Shown here piece by piece: positions 28,101 through 35,660 of a stretch of DNA of 64,000 bases. The notes beneath the pieces were generated by a model. The model searched no databases. It was given only the letters and a program-made list of their open reading frames with translations, and was not told the origin of the DNA. The position numbers and the translations under genes are program-made. Every line of letters starts with the position of its first letter. Position 1 is the first letter of the stretch. The DNA is from Novosphingobium flavum (lineage in GTDB: Bacteria; Pseudomonadota; Alphaproteobacteria; Sphingomonadales; Sphingomonadaceae), in assembly GCF_014230315.1 (NCBI RefSeq), contig NZ_JACLAW010000001.1:186001-250000 (forward strand), read 5' to 3'.

Positions 28101-30434
28101 GGCAGCCTGACCCTCACCGGCGGCCTCTCGCTCGTGGCCTTCGCCACGGGCGGGCGGGGGATGGATTCGTCCGACGGCGCGGCGGGCGGCAGCGGCGGCG
28201 CGGCCAGCAATGGCGCGGCGCTGGCCGAACTGCTGATGCCAGCGGGGTCGACCGCCACTCTCTCCGCCAGTTCGGTCAGCGCTACGGCCTCGGCCTTCGG
28301 CGGCCCGGGCGGCGCCTCGGCCACGGGCTCGGCGGGCGCGGGCGGCGCGGCCACGGCGGGCACGGCCCGGGCCAGCCTTGCTGACGGCGGCTTCACCCTG
28401 CCCGGCGGCATGAACCTTTCGGCCACCGCCTTTGGCGCGGGCACGGCGGGCGGGACCGGCGGCACCGCCGCCTTCCTCCTGACCGACACCCTGGCCGCCC
28501 CGGCCACCACCCGCTCGATCGGCACCCTCCAGCTCGACGCCAGCGGCGCGGGCGGCACATCCAGCGCGGGCACCACGCTGTTCACGGCCCAGGCCGGCCG
28601 GGCGGCTTCTGCCCTCAGCCTGTTCAGTGTCTCGGCCCTCTCTGGCGGGACCACGGCGGCGGCGGGCAATGGCTTCGTCGGCGTGCTCGGCGCGGTCCCG
28701 GTCTCGGTCGCCGGCACCTTCTTCGTCCAGACCCCGCGCGACATCGCGCTCACCACCACGGCGGGCGGCGGGCTCACCACCGGCGGGCCGATCATCCTCA
28801 ATGGCCGGGGGATCGCCGGCACCGGCATCGGCCTGCTCTCGGCCGGCGGTGCCTTCACCGCCACGGCGAGCGGCGGGGGCATCACGCTGGGCGCGACCAG
28901 CTCGGGTGCCGCCACCACGCTGACCGCGACCGGGCCGATCGCCGTGTCGAGCCTGACCTCGACCGGCGCGATCAATGCCAGCGGCAGCGCGATCACGCTG
29001 GGCAGCGCCACGACCAATGGCACGACTACGCTTGCTGCCACGGGCGCGATCGCGGTCACCAACCTCGCTTCGGCGGGGACGGTCACGGCCAATGGCGGCT
29101 CGGTCACGATCGGCTCGACCGGATCGCTGACCTTCGCCAATTCGGCCGCCAGCGCGGGCGCCTTCGCGGCCACGGCCACCGGCAGCCTGACCTTCGCCAA
29201 TGTCGGCGCCACCGGGGCCTTCACCGCCACTTCGGGCGGCCTCGCCACCTTCAACGGCATCGCGCAGGGCTCGTCGATCACGGTGACCTCGCCCAACATC
29301 GCGGTGAGCGCCGGCGCGCGCCTCGGCACGCGCGGGCTGACCCAGACGATCCTGCTGGTCAACTCGGCACCGGGCGCGGGCACGGTGCTGGGCGGCGCGG
29401 GCGCGGCCAGCGGGTGGAGCCTCGATGCGGCCGAGGCCCTGCGCCTCTTCGCCGACCAGTCGATCACCGTGCAGGTCCCGGCCTCGGCCGTCTCCGCGGG
29501 TGACGTCACGATCGGCGCGCTCGGCTTCGGCTACGGCGCGGCCAGCAATGTCGGCACCGGCGGGACCTTCGCGGTCACCACGCCGGGCCGCATCCGCGTG
29601 ATCGGCGCCGTCGCCCCGGTGATGAGCTCGGCGACCGACCGCCTCAGCCTCACCGCCGGGACCTTCATCGACGTGGTCACCGATACCGGCTCGATCGTCC
29701 TGCAAACCCAGGCGGGCGCACTTGCGGGCATCCTCAGCCTCACCGCGCCCACCGTCCGGGTCGGCACCAGCGCGGCGCTGACCGCGCTCAGCGGGATCAC
29801 CTCGCTCAGCGAGGCGAGCGACCGGCTCGCCCAGAACGACGGGGTGATCAACGTCGCCGGCGCGGTCCGGGCCAACGCCCTCGTCTTCACCGTCTCGGGC
29901 AATACGCTCTACATCCAGAACAGCGGCACCGACACGGCCTTTGCCAACCGGCGCGGCTTCACCGCCAATTCGCTGGCGATAAACGGCCTCGCCGGGGCCC
30001 AGCCGTCCTTCGCGATCAACGGCGTGATCAATGCGGCGGGCACGGCGCTGACCGGCCTTGCGACCTATACGGCGGTGACCGTAAACGGCGTTCCGGCCAT
30101 GTTCGGCGGGCCGTTCAACCCGCTCTCCACGATCAACGGCTGCCGCGTCGGCCCGGCCTGCGGCTTGCCGCCGGGGCAGATCATCCAACCGCGCGAAACC
30201 ATCGTGGTCCTGTTCGGCGATCCGCTGTCGGGTAATCCGTTCACGAGCAATTCGCTCTCCGGCCTTCCCGGCGCCAGCGGAGGAACGGGTTCGGTGTTCA
30301 ACTTGCCGCTGGTCCAGTACGGCACCCCGCCATTGCTGGATTCTCCACCGCTAATTGATGAACCGGTGACCGGAATAGGCAACGATGACTTGTGGCAGCG
30401 CCGCTGCGATGCTGAAAAGGACTGCGAAGGGTAA
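25104..30434 (+). CDS. Filamentous haemagglutinin-like exoprotein (TpsA partner)
   Basis: This roughly 1776-residue protein has a signal region (AMAAALVLLAGGGAARAQG) and an N-terminal TPS secretion domain. The diagnostic motif is YSPYGIIANAGSQFNVGSLL followed by TTSDIQL, the counterpart of the NPNGI-FNVGGLVAST signature. The rest is a very Gly/Ala/Thr-rich beta-helix with loose repeats of the GGTA-type. The C terminus carries a cysteine pair (INGCRVGPACGLPPGQ) and ends ERRCDAEKDCEG-like. The adjacent TpsB gene fixes its route. A surface adhesin or scaffold is likely. The start is placed at the ATG after GGGGAAGGCGG. An ATG 18 bases earlier is possible. Confidence 0.88.
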   Translation: MIARTCASAQLRGGTAMAAALVLLAGGGAARAQGFNGSINTATSSGYTEIAPGDIQIDAAEAVINWTAPAASAAATDVNFLSAGNTVTFHDGVSSGLADFTVLNRITPTFGGAAVAATVSFNGTVQSNLGGLQGGNVWFYSPYGIIANAGSQFNVGSLLLTTSDIQLAANGSLYLDQTSGNQIGFLQASQPGSFVRINPGAFISASNLSVNNAYVGIFAPRIEQGGVIRSDGMTALVAGEAGTITFNAGLIDVAVSVGTSDSQGIVHTGTTGGAASLDGEAKTVAMVAVSKNTALTMLLQGNIGYDPAAVGITDGAAVTLYAGSTTQADAARADASVFDNGSVTVTAPATNTTGNITLRNAQFGSRLYAFATGALTLDPVYAGINSPGFVDFVQTARLYGGTAINAAVDAAETVTAQDSLYLAPLFKRVGENVTIKVAGDLVGTLAPGQFTVTNLLSIDASGLPNTASTPAIGAAGQGGTVSIDISQGLLAAGQGLQVVADGIGTSGDQAGGNGTGGSVDVVLSNKATLRASDLTLSALGQGGGAFAAAGPATGGTGTGGVVALRDNGGTVQVNTVSLFAPGFGGEGNVTTGNAIGGRTSVLIAGQTQNWSSLAVDTSAATALPAFASSVLGSATALANGVTITASGSGALSLVTLTAENSAFVAPGSTAAHAATAGGVSITASGGGSVTVTDTLLAQARADLVADSGPGDVPVAPAMTGGQVSIFANGGTITTNTLLANASAYGLGARLTAATARGGTANVGAGGGGLLDVTGQFEVRAEAYGAIGTVQGSAIGGTARVFADNGTVNAAQPLVVSASALSGGLNLNGSLSGTGFNATGGTALIEALGAGADMNLADVRLYAKGEATVPNDIPYDGASDLPGFTAAELRGIDGNGGSGTGGTAQIRVTGGTLDAAKVTVQAYGLGGASGMSAGTTPWQSGAGIGGQALFTQSGGAVTAATLDLGANGLGGTYQAAADPGALPSLGGAASGGTARAALSGGSLTLTGGLSLVAFATGGRGMDSSDGAAGGSGGAASNGAALAELLMPAGSTATLSASSVSATASAFGGPGGASATGSAGAGGAATAGTARASLADGGFTLPGGMNLSATAFGAGTAGGTGGTAAFLLTDTLAAPATTRSIGTLQLDASGAGGTSSAGTTLFTAQAGRAASALSLFSVSALSGGTTAAAGNGFVGVLGAVPVSVAGTFFVQTPRDIALTTTAGGGLTTGGPIILNGRGIAGTGIGLLSAGGAFTATASGGGITLGATSSGAATTLTATGPIAVSSLTSTGAINASGSAITLGSATTNGTTTLAATGAIAVTNLASAGTVTANGGSVTIGSTGSLTFANSAASAGAFAATATGSLTFANVGATGAFTATSGGLATFNGIAQGSSITVTSPNIAVSAGARLGTRGLTQTILLVNSAPGAGTVLGGAGAASGWSLDAAEALRLFADQSITVQVPASAVSAGDVTIGALGFGYGAASNVGTGGTFAVTTPGRIRVIGAVAPVMSSATDRLSLTAGTFIDVVTDTGSIVLQTQAGALAGILSLTAPTVRVGTSAALTALSGITSLSEASDRLAQNDGVINVAGAVRANALVFTVSGNTLYIQNSGTDTAFANRRGFTANSLAINGLAGAQPSFAINGVINAAGTALTGLATYTAVTVNGVPAMFGGPFNPLSTINGCRVGPACGLPPGQIIQPRETIVVLFGDPLSGNPFTSNSLSGLPGASGGTGSVFNLPLVQYGTPPLLDSPPLIDEPVTGIGNDDLWQRRCDAEKDCEG

Positions 30435-30446
30435 CAGGGGGGCTTT

Positions 30447-31829
30447 GTGAATCCTGTCGTGTCCGCGACCGGGGGTAGCCGCAGTCTGGCGCCCTCTGCC
30501 GTCTGGCTGGTGCTGGCGTTGTTCGTGGCCGTGCTGGCCGCGGGCGTTGCCTATGCCGCCGCGCGCTACGAAGGCGTGGCCAGCTGCGCGGGCTCGACTT
30601 GCCACGGCCGGCCCGAAGGCAACGGCAAGGTCGTGCGGCAGGATGAATTGGCCCACTGGCAGGACCCCGCCTCGCAGGGCGGCGCGCACAGCCGGGCCTA
30701 TGCCGTGCTCGCCGGGCGGCGCGGGGCACAGATCGCGGCCACGCTCGGCCTTGGCGATGCCACCTCGGCCCCGGCCTGCCTCGGCTGCCATTCGACCGAC
30801 GCCCCGGCCGCCGCGCGCGGCGAGCGTTATCAGCAGACCGACGGGGTGGGCTGCGAGAGCTGCCACGGCCCCTCGGGCGGCACGTGGATTTCCAGCCACT
30901 ACACCATGGCCGGCACACACGCCGCCAATGTCGCGGCCGGGCTCATCCCGCTTGAACGGCCGCAGGTCCGCGCCGGGGTCTGCCTCGATTGCCACTTCGG
31001 CAGCAGCCAGCCGGGCCAGTTCGTCACGCACCGGATGATGGCCGCCGGCCACCCGCGCGTCTCCTTCGAGCTGGACCTGTTCTCCGCCCTCCAGCAGCAC
31101 CATGACGAGGATGCCGACTACCGCCAGCGCAAGGGGCGGACCGACAGCGTCAAGCTCTGGGCCGTCGGCCAGGCCGAAGCCGTGCGCCGCTCGCTCGCGC
31201 TGTTCCAGCAGCCGAAACTGGCCAGCCAGGGCCTCTATCCCGAGTTCTATTTCTTCGACTGCCATTCCTGCCACCGCGGAATCGAAGACGGGCCCGAGCG
31301 CAAGCTGACCTTCGAGGCGAACCCCGCCCGCCCGCAGCCCTTCGCCACGCCGCCCTATAACGACGAGAACATGATCCTGCTCTCGGCCGCCGCCCGCGTC
31401 CTCGCTCCGGCCGAGGCCGCGCGGTTCGAGGCGGCGAGCAAGGCCTTCCACGCCGCCATGGGCAGCGGCCGGGCCGAGGCGGTGTCGGCAGCGGGCCGGC
31501 TCTCGGCCAGCGCCGGCACCCTGTCCTCGGCGCTGGCGAGCGGCGCCTACGGTCCGGACAGCGCCTTCAAGGTGATCGCCACCATTGCCGGCCAGGCGAT
31601 CAGCCCCCGTTTCACTGACTATGCGGGCTCGGTCCAGGCGGTCATGGCGGTCGATACCCTGCTCAATGCGCTGGTCCGCGAGGGCCGGGTAACGGTGGGC
31701 GCCGCCGCCGGCATCCGCGCCGACGTCAACCGCGCCTATGCCGCCGTGAAGGGCCCGAACAGCTACAATCCCGCGCAGTTCCGCACTGCCCTCGGCGCGG
31801 CCGCGCGTTCCGTGAGCGCGCTGCAATGA
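30447..31829 (+). CDS. Membrane-anchored pentahaem cytochrome c, c554-like
   Basis: The 460-residue protein starts at a GTG after AGGGGGG and has one N-terminal membrane anchor (VWLVLALFVAVLAAGVAYAA). Haem sites in order are CAGSTCH (CX4CH, unusual), CLGCH, CESCH, CLDCH and CHSCH. Histidines in GGAHSRAY, SSHYTMAGTHA and AAGHPRVSF can act as distal ligands. The N-terminal layout resembles the cytochrome c554/c-prime multihaem family. The last 150 residues are helical and haem-free. It probably carries electrons at the periplasmic face of the inner membrane. The stop overlaps the next ATG by four bases. Confidence 0.88.
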   Translation: MNPVVSATGGSRSLAPSAVWLVLALFVAVLAAGVAYAAARYEGVASCAGSTCHGRPEGNGKVVRQDELAHWQDPASQGGAHSRAYAVLAGRRGAQIAATLGLGDATSAPACLGCHSTDAPAAARGERYQQTDGVGCESCHGPSGGTWISSHYTMAGTHAANVAAGLIPLERPQVRAGVCLDCHFGSSQPGQFVTHRMMAAGHPRVSFELDLFSALQQHHDEDADYRQRKGRTDSVKLWAVGQAEAVRRSLALFQQPKLASQGLYPEFYFFDCHSCHRGIEDGPERKLTFEANPARPQPFATPPYNDENMILLSAAARVLAPAEAARFEAASKAFHAAMGSGRAEAVSAAGRLSASAGTLSSALASGAYGPDSAFKVIATIAGQAISPRFTDYAGSVQAVMAVDTLLNALVREGRVTVGAAAGIRADVNRAYAAVKGPNSYNPAQFRTALGAAARSVSALQ

Positions 31830-33781
31830 TCCGCCCTCTCGGTACGGCCCTGTCCAGCCTCGCGCTCCTCTCGCTCGCGGCCTGCGGCGGGGGAGCGGGC
31901 TCCTCCCCGGCGGCCAATCCCACGACCACGCCGAGCACGACCACGGCCAATTACACCGTCCCCAGCCAGCAGGCGCTGAGCGTGGCCGAGGTTCAGAAGA
32001 TCCTCGCCCAGACCGCCGCCCAGGCCCAGGCCGACGGCAAGCCAGCCGTCGTCGCGGTAACCGACCGGGTCGGCAATGTCCTCGCCGTCATGCGGATGAC
32101 CGGGGCCCCGGCCAACGCCCATATCCCCGAGGCGCCCGACGGTTCGCGGCAGGACGTTCAGGGCCTCGACGTCCCGGCCGAGGCCGCCGCGATCGCCAAG
32201 GCCGTCACCGGGGCCTACCTGTCCAGCGGCGGCAATGCCTTCTCCAGCCGCACCGCCTCGATGATAGTCCAGCAGCACTTCCCGCCCGCGCCCACCACGG
32301 CGGGGTTGGAGAGCGGCCCGCTGTTCGGCGTCCAGTTCAGCCAGCTGCCCTGTTCGGACCTTGCCGCGCGCTTCGCCGTGTCGGGCGCCGATGCCCTGAT
32401 CGGCCCCAAGCGCTCGCCGCTCGGCCTCAGCGCCGATCCCGGCGGCTTCCCGCTCTACAAGAACGGCGTCGTGGTCGGCGGGGTAGGGGTCTTGTCCGAC
32501 GGCACCTATTCGCTCGATCCCAACGTCCTCGATGTCGATTCAGACGCCGATGAGCGGATCGCGCTCGCCGGCACGGTCGGCTTCGAAGCCCCGACCACGA
32601 TCCGGGCAGACAAGATCTACGTCGATGGCACCCAGCTGCGCTATTCCGATGCTGACTATACCCAGCTCGCCGGCACCGTCGCCGCCGCGACATATGCGGC
32701 CACGATCCCCGCGCTCGGCGTGATCGAGGCGATCACCGGCTATTTCGCCGGCACCGTCCGCGCCGGCACCGCATATGGAACCGAGGCCTCGGGCATCCGC
32801 GCCGCCACCACGACCGAATTCGCCAATGCCGATGCCTTCCTCCTCTCGGACGGTTCGGGCAACGCCCGCTTCCCCATCAAGGCGGGGACCGACGCCGCCG
32901 AAGTCGGCACGGCGCTCACCGCCGCCGAAGTGCGCACCGTGCTGGCCCAGGCCTTCACCATCATGACCCGCGCCCGCGCCCAGATCCGCCAGCCGCTCGA
33001 TAGCCGCGCGCAGGTCTCGATCTCGCTGGTCGATACGCGCGGCACCGTGCTCGGCCAGGTCCGCTCGCCCGATGCGCCGATCTTCGGGATCGACGTTTCC
33101 TTGCAAAAGGCGCGCACCGCCGCCTTCTTCTCCGGCGCCAGCGCGGGCAGTGACCTTGCCGCCGATCCCAGCGCCGACGTGCGCAGCTTCGTCCCCGCCG
33201 TGCGCACTTTCCTGGCCGATCCCACCGCGCTCACCGGCAAGATCGCCTTTTCCGACCGCGCCGGCGGCAACCTCTCGCGGCCCTATTTCCCGGATGGTCA
33301 GGTGGGCACGGCCAACGGCCCGTTCTCGCGCCCCATCGCCAGGTTCAACCCGTTCTCCACCGGCCTGCAATCGGCGCTGGTCCTCACCAATCTGGCCGAG
33401 CACGTGAACTACGTGATCGGCGCGAGCGGGACCGACACGGCACGCCGCTGCACCAAGATCCCGGACGTGGTCAGCGGCCAGAACCGCCTCCAGAACGGCA
33501 TCCAGATCTTCCCCGGCTCGGTGCCGATCTATCGCGGCAGCCAGCTGGTCGGCGCGATCGGCGTCTCGGGCGACGGGATCGACCAGGACGACATGATCTC
33601 GTTCCTCGGCGTCAACAATGCGAGCACTGCGCTCGGCGGCGCGATCGCCAATGCCCCGGCTTCGATCCGGGCCGACAATGTGGTCGTTGCGGTCGGCAGC
33701 GGGGTGCGCCTGCGCTACATTTCCTGCCCCTTCGCGCCGTTCCTCGATACGTCCGACCAGAACGTGTGTCAGGGGCTCTAG
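31826..33781 (+). CDS. Lipoprotein with two GlcG/HbpS-like domains
   Basis: This 651-residue protein has a lipobox (LALLSLAAC, cysteine about 20) and a Ser/Thr/Pro linker, then two copies of the GlcG/HbpS (DUF336) fold. Each copy begins with a helix of the type LSVAEVQKILAQTAAQAQA or LTAAEVRTVLAQAFTIMTRA and a strand such as PAVVAVTDRVGNVLA or VSISLVDTRGTVLG. Each also contains a GG-rich segment such as VVVGGVGVLSDG or QLVGAIGVSGDG. HbpS-type proteins bind haem or iron in streptomycetes, so a haem or redox role beside cytochromes is plausible but unproven. Confidence 0.78.
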   Translation: MIRPLGTALSSLALLSLAACGGGAGSSPAANPTTTPSTTTANYTVPSQQALSVAEVQKILAQTAAQAQADGKPAVVAVTDRVGNVLAVMRMTGAPANAHIPEAPDGSRQDVQGLDVPAEAAAIAKAVTGAYLSSGGNAFSSRTASMIVQQHFPPAPTTAGLESGPLFGVQFSQLPCSDLAARFAVSGADALIGPKRSPLGLSADPGGFPLYKNGVVVGGVGVLSDGTYSLDPNVLDVDSDADERIALAGTVGFEAPTTIRADKIYVDGTQLRYSDADYTQLAGTVAAATYAATIPALGVIEAITGYFAGTVRAGTAYGTEASGIRAATTTEFANADAFLLSDGSGNARFPIKAGTDAAEVGTALTAAEVRTVLAQAFTIMTRARAQIRQPLDSRAQVSISLVDTRGTVLGQVRSPDAPIFGIDVSLQKARTAAFFSGASAGSDLAADPSADVRSFVPAVRTFLADPTALTGKIAFSDRAGGNLSRPYFPDGQVGTANGPFSRPIARFNPFSTGLQSALVLTNLAEHVNYVIGASGTDTARRCTKIPDVVSGQNRLQNGIQIFPGSVPIYRGSQLVGAIGVSGDGIDQDDMISFLGVNNASTALGGAIANAPASIRADNVVVAVGSGVRLRYISCPFAPFLDTSDQNVCQGL

Positions 33782-33782
33782 C

Positions 33783-35660
33783 GTGAGCGCGCTCCTGCTG
33801 CTCCCGGCCCTGATGCTCCAGCAGGCGGCGGCCGAGGCCGCCCCGCCGCCCGCGCCCGCCGCCGAGGCGGAGACCGCGCCCCCCGCGCTAGACCGCGAGA
33901 CGATCGACGGCCGCCGCCGCCCCGGCTACGCCGCCCCGCTGCCCGAGCCGGTCACGCAGGACAATCCCGGCGCCGTCCGCGCGCCCCCGCCGGAGGCCTT
34001 TCCGACCGACACCATCTCGATCCCCGATCGCTGGCGCATCCTCACCGGCCTCTGCCCCCGGGGGGAGGACCGCTCGCTCTTCACCGTGTTCAGCGCCATG
34101 CGCGACGTCTGCCACGGCCGGGCCGACCCCTATCACCAGAACGTGCTCAAGGGCGACCTGCCGCTGGCCAAGGGCAAGCGTCCCGGCTTCCTCAAGGAGG
34201 ATGACTGGTTCCTCACCGTCACCGCCGTCAGCGACACGGTGCTGGAGCCGCGCACCTTTCCCATCCCGGTCGGGGTGCAGACCACTTCGCGCCCGCAGTC
34301 GCTCGACGTTTTCGGCAAGGACGCCAGCTTCGTCTTCTCGCAGACCTTTCTCGCCGGGCTCGGGCTGACCAAGGGCAACACCGCGTTCAAGCCGCCGCAC
34401 ATCGAATACAAGCTGCTGCTGGCCTACAACGTCAACTACGTGAAAGTGCCGGAGCGGCGCGTCCTGTTCGTCGAGCCGTCCAAGGGCACGCACCGCACCG
34501 ACGCCTGGCTCGGCGTGCAGGAAGCCTTCGTCGACTATCACCTCAGGAACACGTCGGAGCGCTACGACTTCGACTCTATCCGCGTCGGCATCCAGCCTTT
34601 CCAGTCGGACTTTCGCGGCTTCCTGTTCAACGACCAGACGCTCGGCGCGCGTCTGTTCGGCAACCGCGACAACAACCGCGTGCAATACAACCTCGCCGCT
34701 TTCTGGCGGCTGGAGAAGGACACCAATTCGGGCCTCAACAAGGCCACCACCCGCCCGCGCGACGATTGGGTCTTCACCGCCAATCTCTACCGCCAGGATT
34801 TCCTCGTCCCCGGCCTGACCGGCCAGCTCAGCTTGACCTGGAACCGCAACCGCGAGGCGGACGACATCGAGATCGACGACAACGGCTTCCCGGTCCGTCC
34901 GGCCCTGCTCGGCACCCTGCGCGGCCGGGCCTACGATGCCTTCTACATCGGGCAGGGGTTCGATGGCCACGTCGGCCGCATTAACCTCACCACCCAGGCC
35001 TATGCCGCCTTCGGGTCCGACCGCAATTCCTTCTTCACCGGGCGCCGCGCGGCGATCCGCGCCTTCATGGGCGCCGGAGAGGCCAGCCTCGATCATGACT
35101 GGATGCGCCTGCGACTCTCCGCGCTCTATGCCAGCGGTGATGGCGACCCCTACGACGACAAGGAAGGCGGCTTCGACGCCATCGTCGAGAATCCGCTCTT
35201 CGCGGGGGCCGACACCTCCTACTGGATTCGCCAGTCGATCCCCTTCGCGGGCGGGGGCCGGGTGATCGCCCTCTCGGGCCGCAACGGCCTCCTCAATTCC
35301 CTGCGCTCGTCCAAGGATCAGGGCCAGTCCAATTTCAACAACCCCGGCACCGTGCTGCTCGGGGCAGGGGGCGACTTCGACCTGACCCCCGCCTTCCGCC
35401 TTTCCGGCAATGCCAACCGCCTGTGGTTCGCGAAAACGACCGTGCTCGAAACCCTGCGCAACGAAGGCTCGATCCCCGCCTCGATCGGCTGGGACCTGTC
35501 GACCTCGGCGGTCTGGCGGCCCAAGGCCAACCAGAACATCGTTCTGCGCCTCTCCGGCGCGGTCCTGCTCCCCGGCAGCGGCTTTCGTGACCTGTTCGAC
35601 AATGCCGGCGGCCAGAAGCACTACTATTCCATCCTCGCCAATGCGGTCCTGAGCTACTGA
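33783..35660 (+). CDS. Outer-membrane beta-barrel protein paired with a decahaem cytochrome
   Basis: The protein has 625 residues from the GTG at 33783, one base after the previous stop and preceded by AGGGG. It has a short signal-like segment (ALLLLPALMLQQAAAEA), an Ala/Pro-rich stretch, then a large region of alternating strands with many short turns, ending KHYYSILANAVLSY, an outer-membrane C-terminal signature. There is no CXXCH. Its stop overlaps the start of the decahaem gene (TGATG). By analogy with porin-cytochrome conduits it may hold a multihaem cytochrome in the outer membrane, although I see no clear MtrB homology. An alginate-export-type porin is an alternative. Confidence 0.75.
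   Translation: MSALLLLPALMLQQAAAEAAPPPAPAAEAETAPPALDRETIDGRRRPGYAAPLPEPVTQDNPGAVRAPPPEAFPTDTISIPDRWRILTGLCPRGEDRSLFTVFSAMRDVCHGRADPYHQNVLKGDLPLAKGKRPGFLKEDDWFLTVTAVSDTVLEPRTFPIPVGVQTTSRPQSLDVFGKDASFVFSQTFLAGLGLTKGNTAFKPPHIEYKLLLAYNVNYVKVPERRVLFVEPSKGTHRTDAWLGVQEAFVDYHLRNTSERYDFDSIRVGIQPFQSDFRGFLFNDQTLGARLFGNRDNNRVQYNLAAFWRLEKDTNSGLNKATTRPRDDWVFTANLYRQDFLVPGLTGQLSLTWNRNREADDIEIDDNGFPVRPALLGTLRGRAYDAFYIGQGFDGHVGRINLTTQAYAAFGSDRNSFFTGRRAAIRAFMGAGEASLDHDWMRLRLSALYASGDGDPYDDKEGGFDAIVENPLFAGADTSYWIRQSIPFAGGGRVIALSGRNGLLNSLRSSKDQGQSNFNNPGTVLLGAGGDFDLTPAFRLSGNANRLWFAKTTVLETLRNEGSIPASIGWDLSTSAVWRPKANQNIVLRLSGAVLLPGSGFRDLFDNAGGQKHYYSILANAVLSY

Noticed and set aside
26376..30188. A very long open frame on the minus strand opposite the TpsA gene
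   Set aside because: It mirrors the codon bias of the very GC-rich plus-strand gene, has no domain, signal or ribosome site and shows low-complexity Arg/Gly/Ala sequence. Similar antisense frames lie opposite nasA, nirB and the decahaem gene.
25104..30434. A CRISPR-like or tandem DNA repeat array inside the TpsA gene
   Set aside because: The recurrence of GGCGGCACGGC-type words reflects Gly-Gly-Thr-Ala-rich protein repeats of irregular spacing, with no constant repeat-spacer structure.
33783..35660. A haem site in the barrel protein (DVCHG near residue 110)
   Set aside because: Only one cysteine precedes the CH at the right side. The nearest other cysteine is about 20 residues upstream, so it is not a CXXCH-type site.
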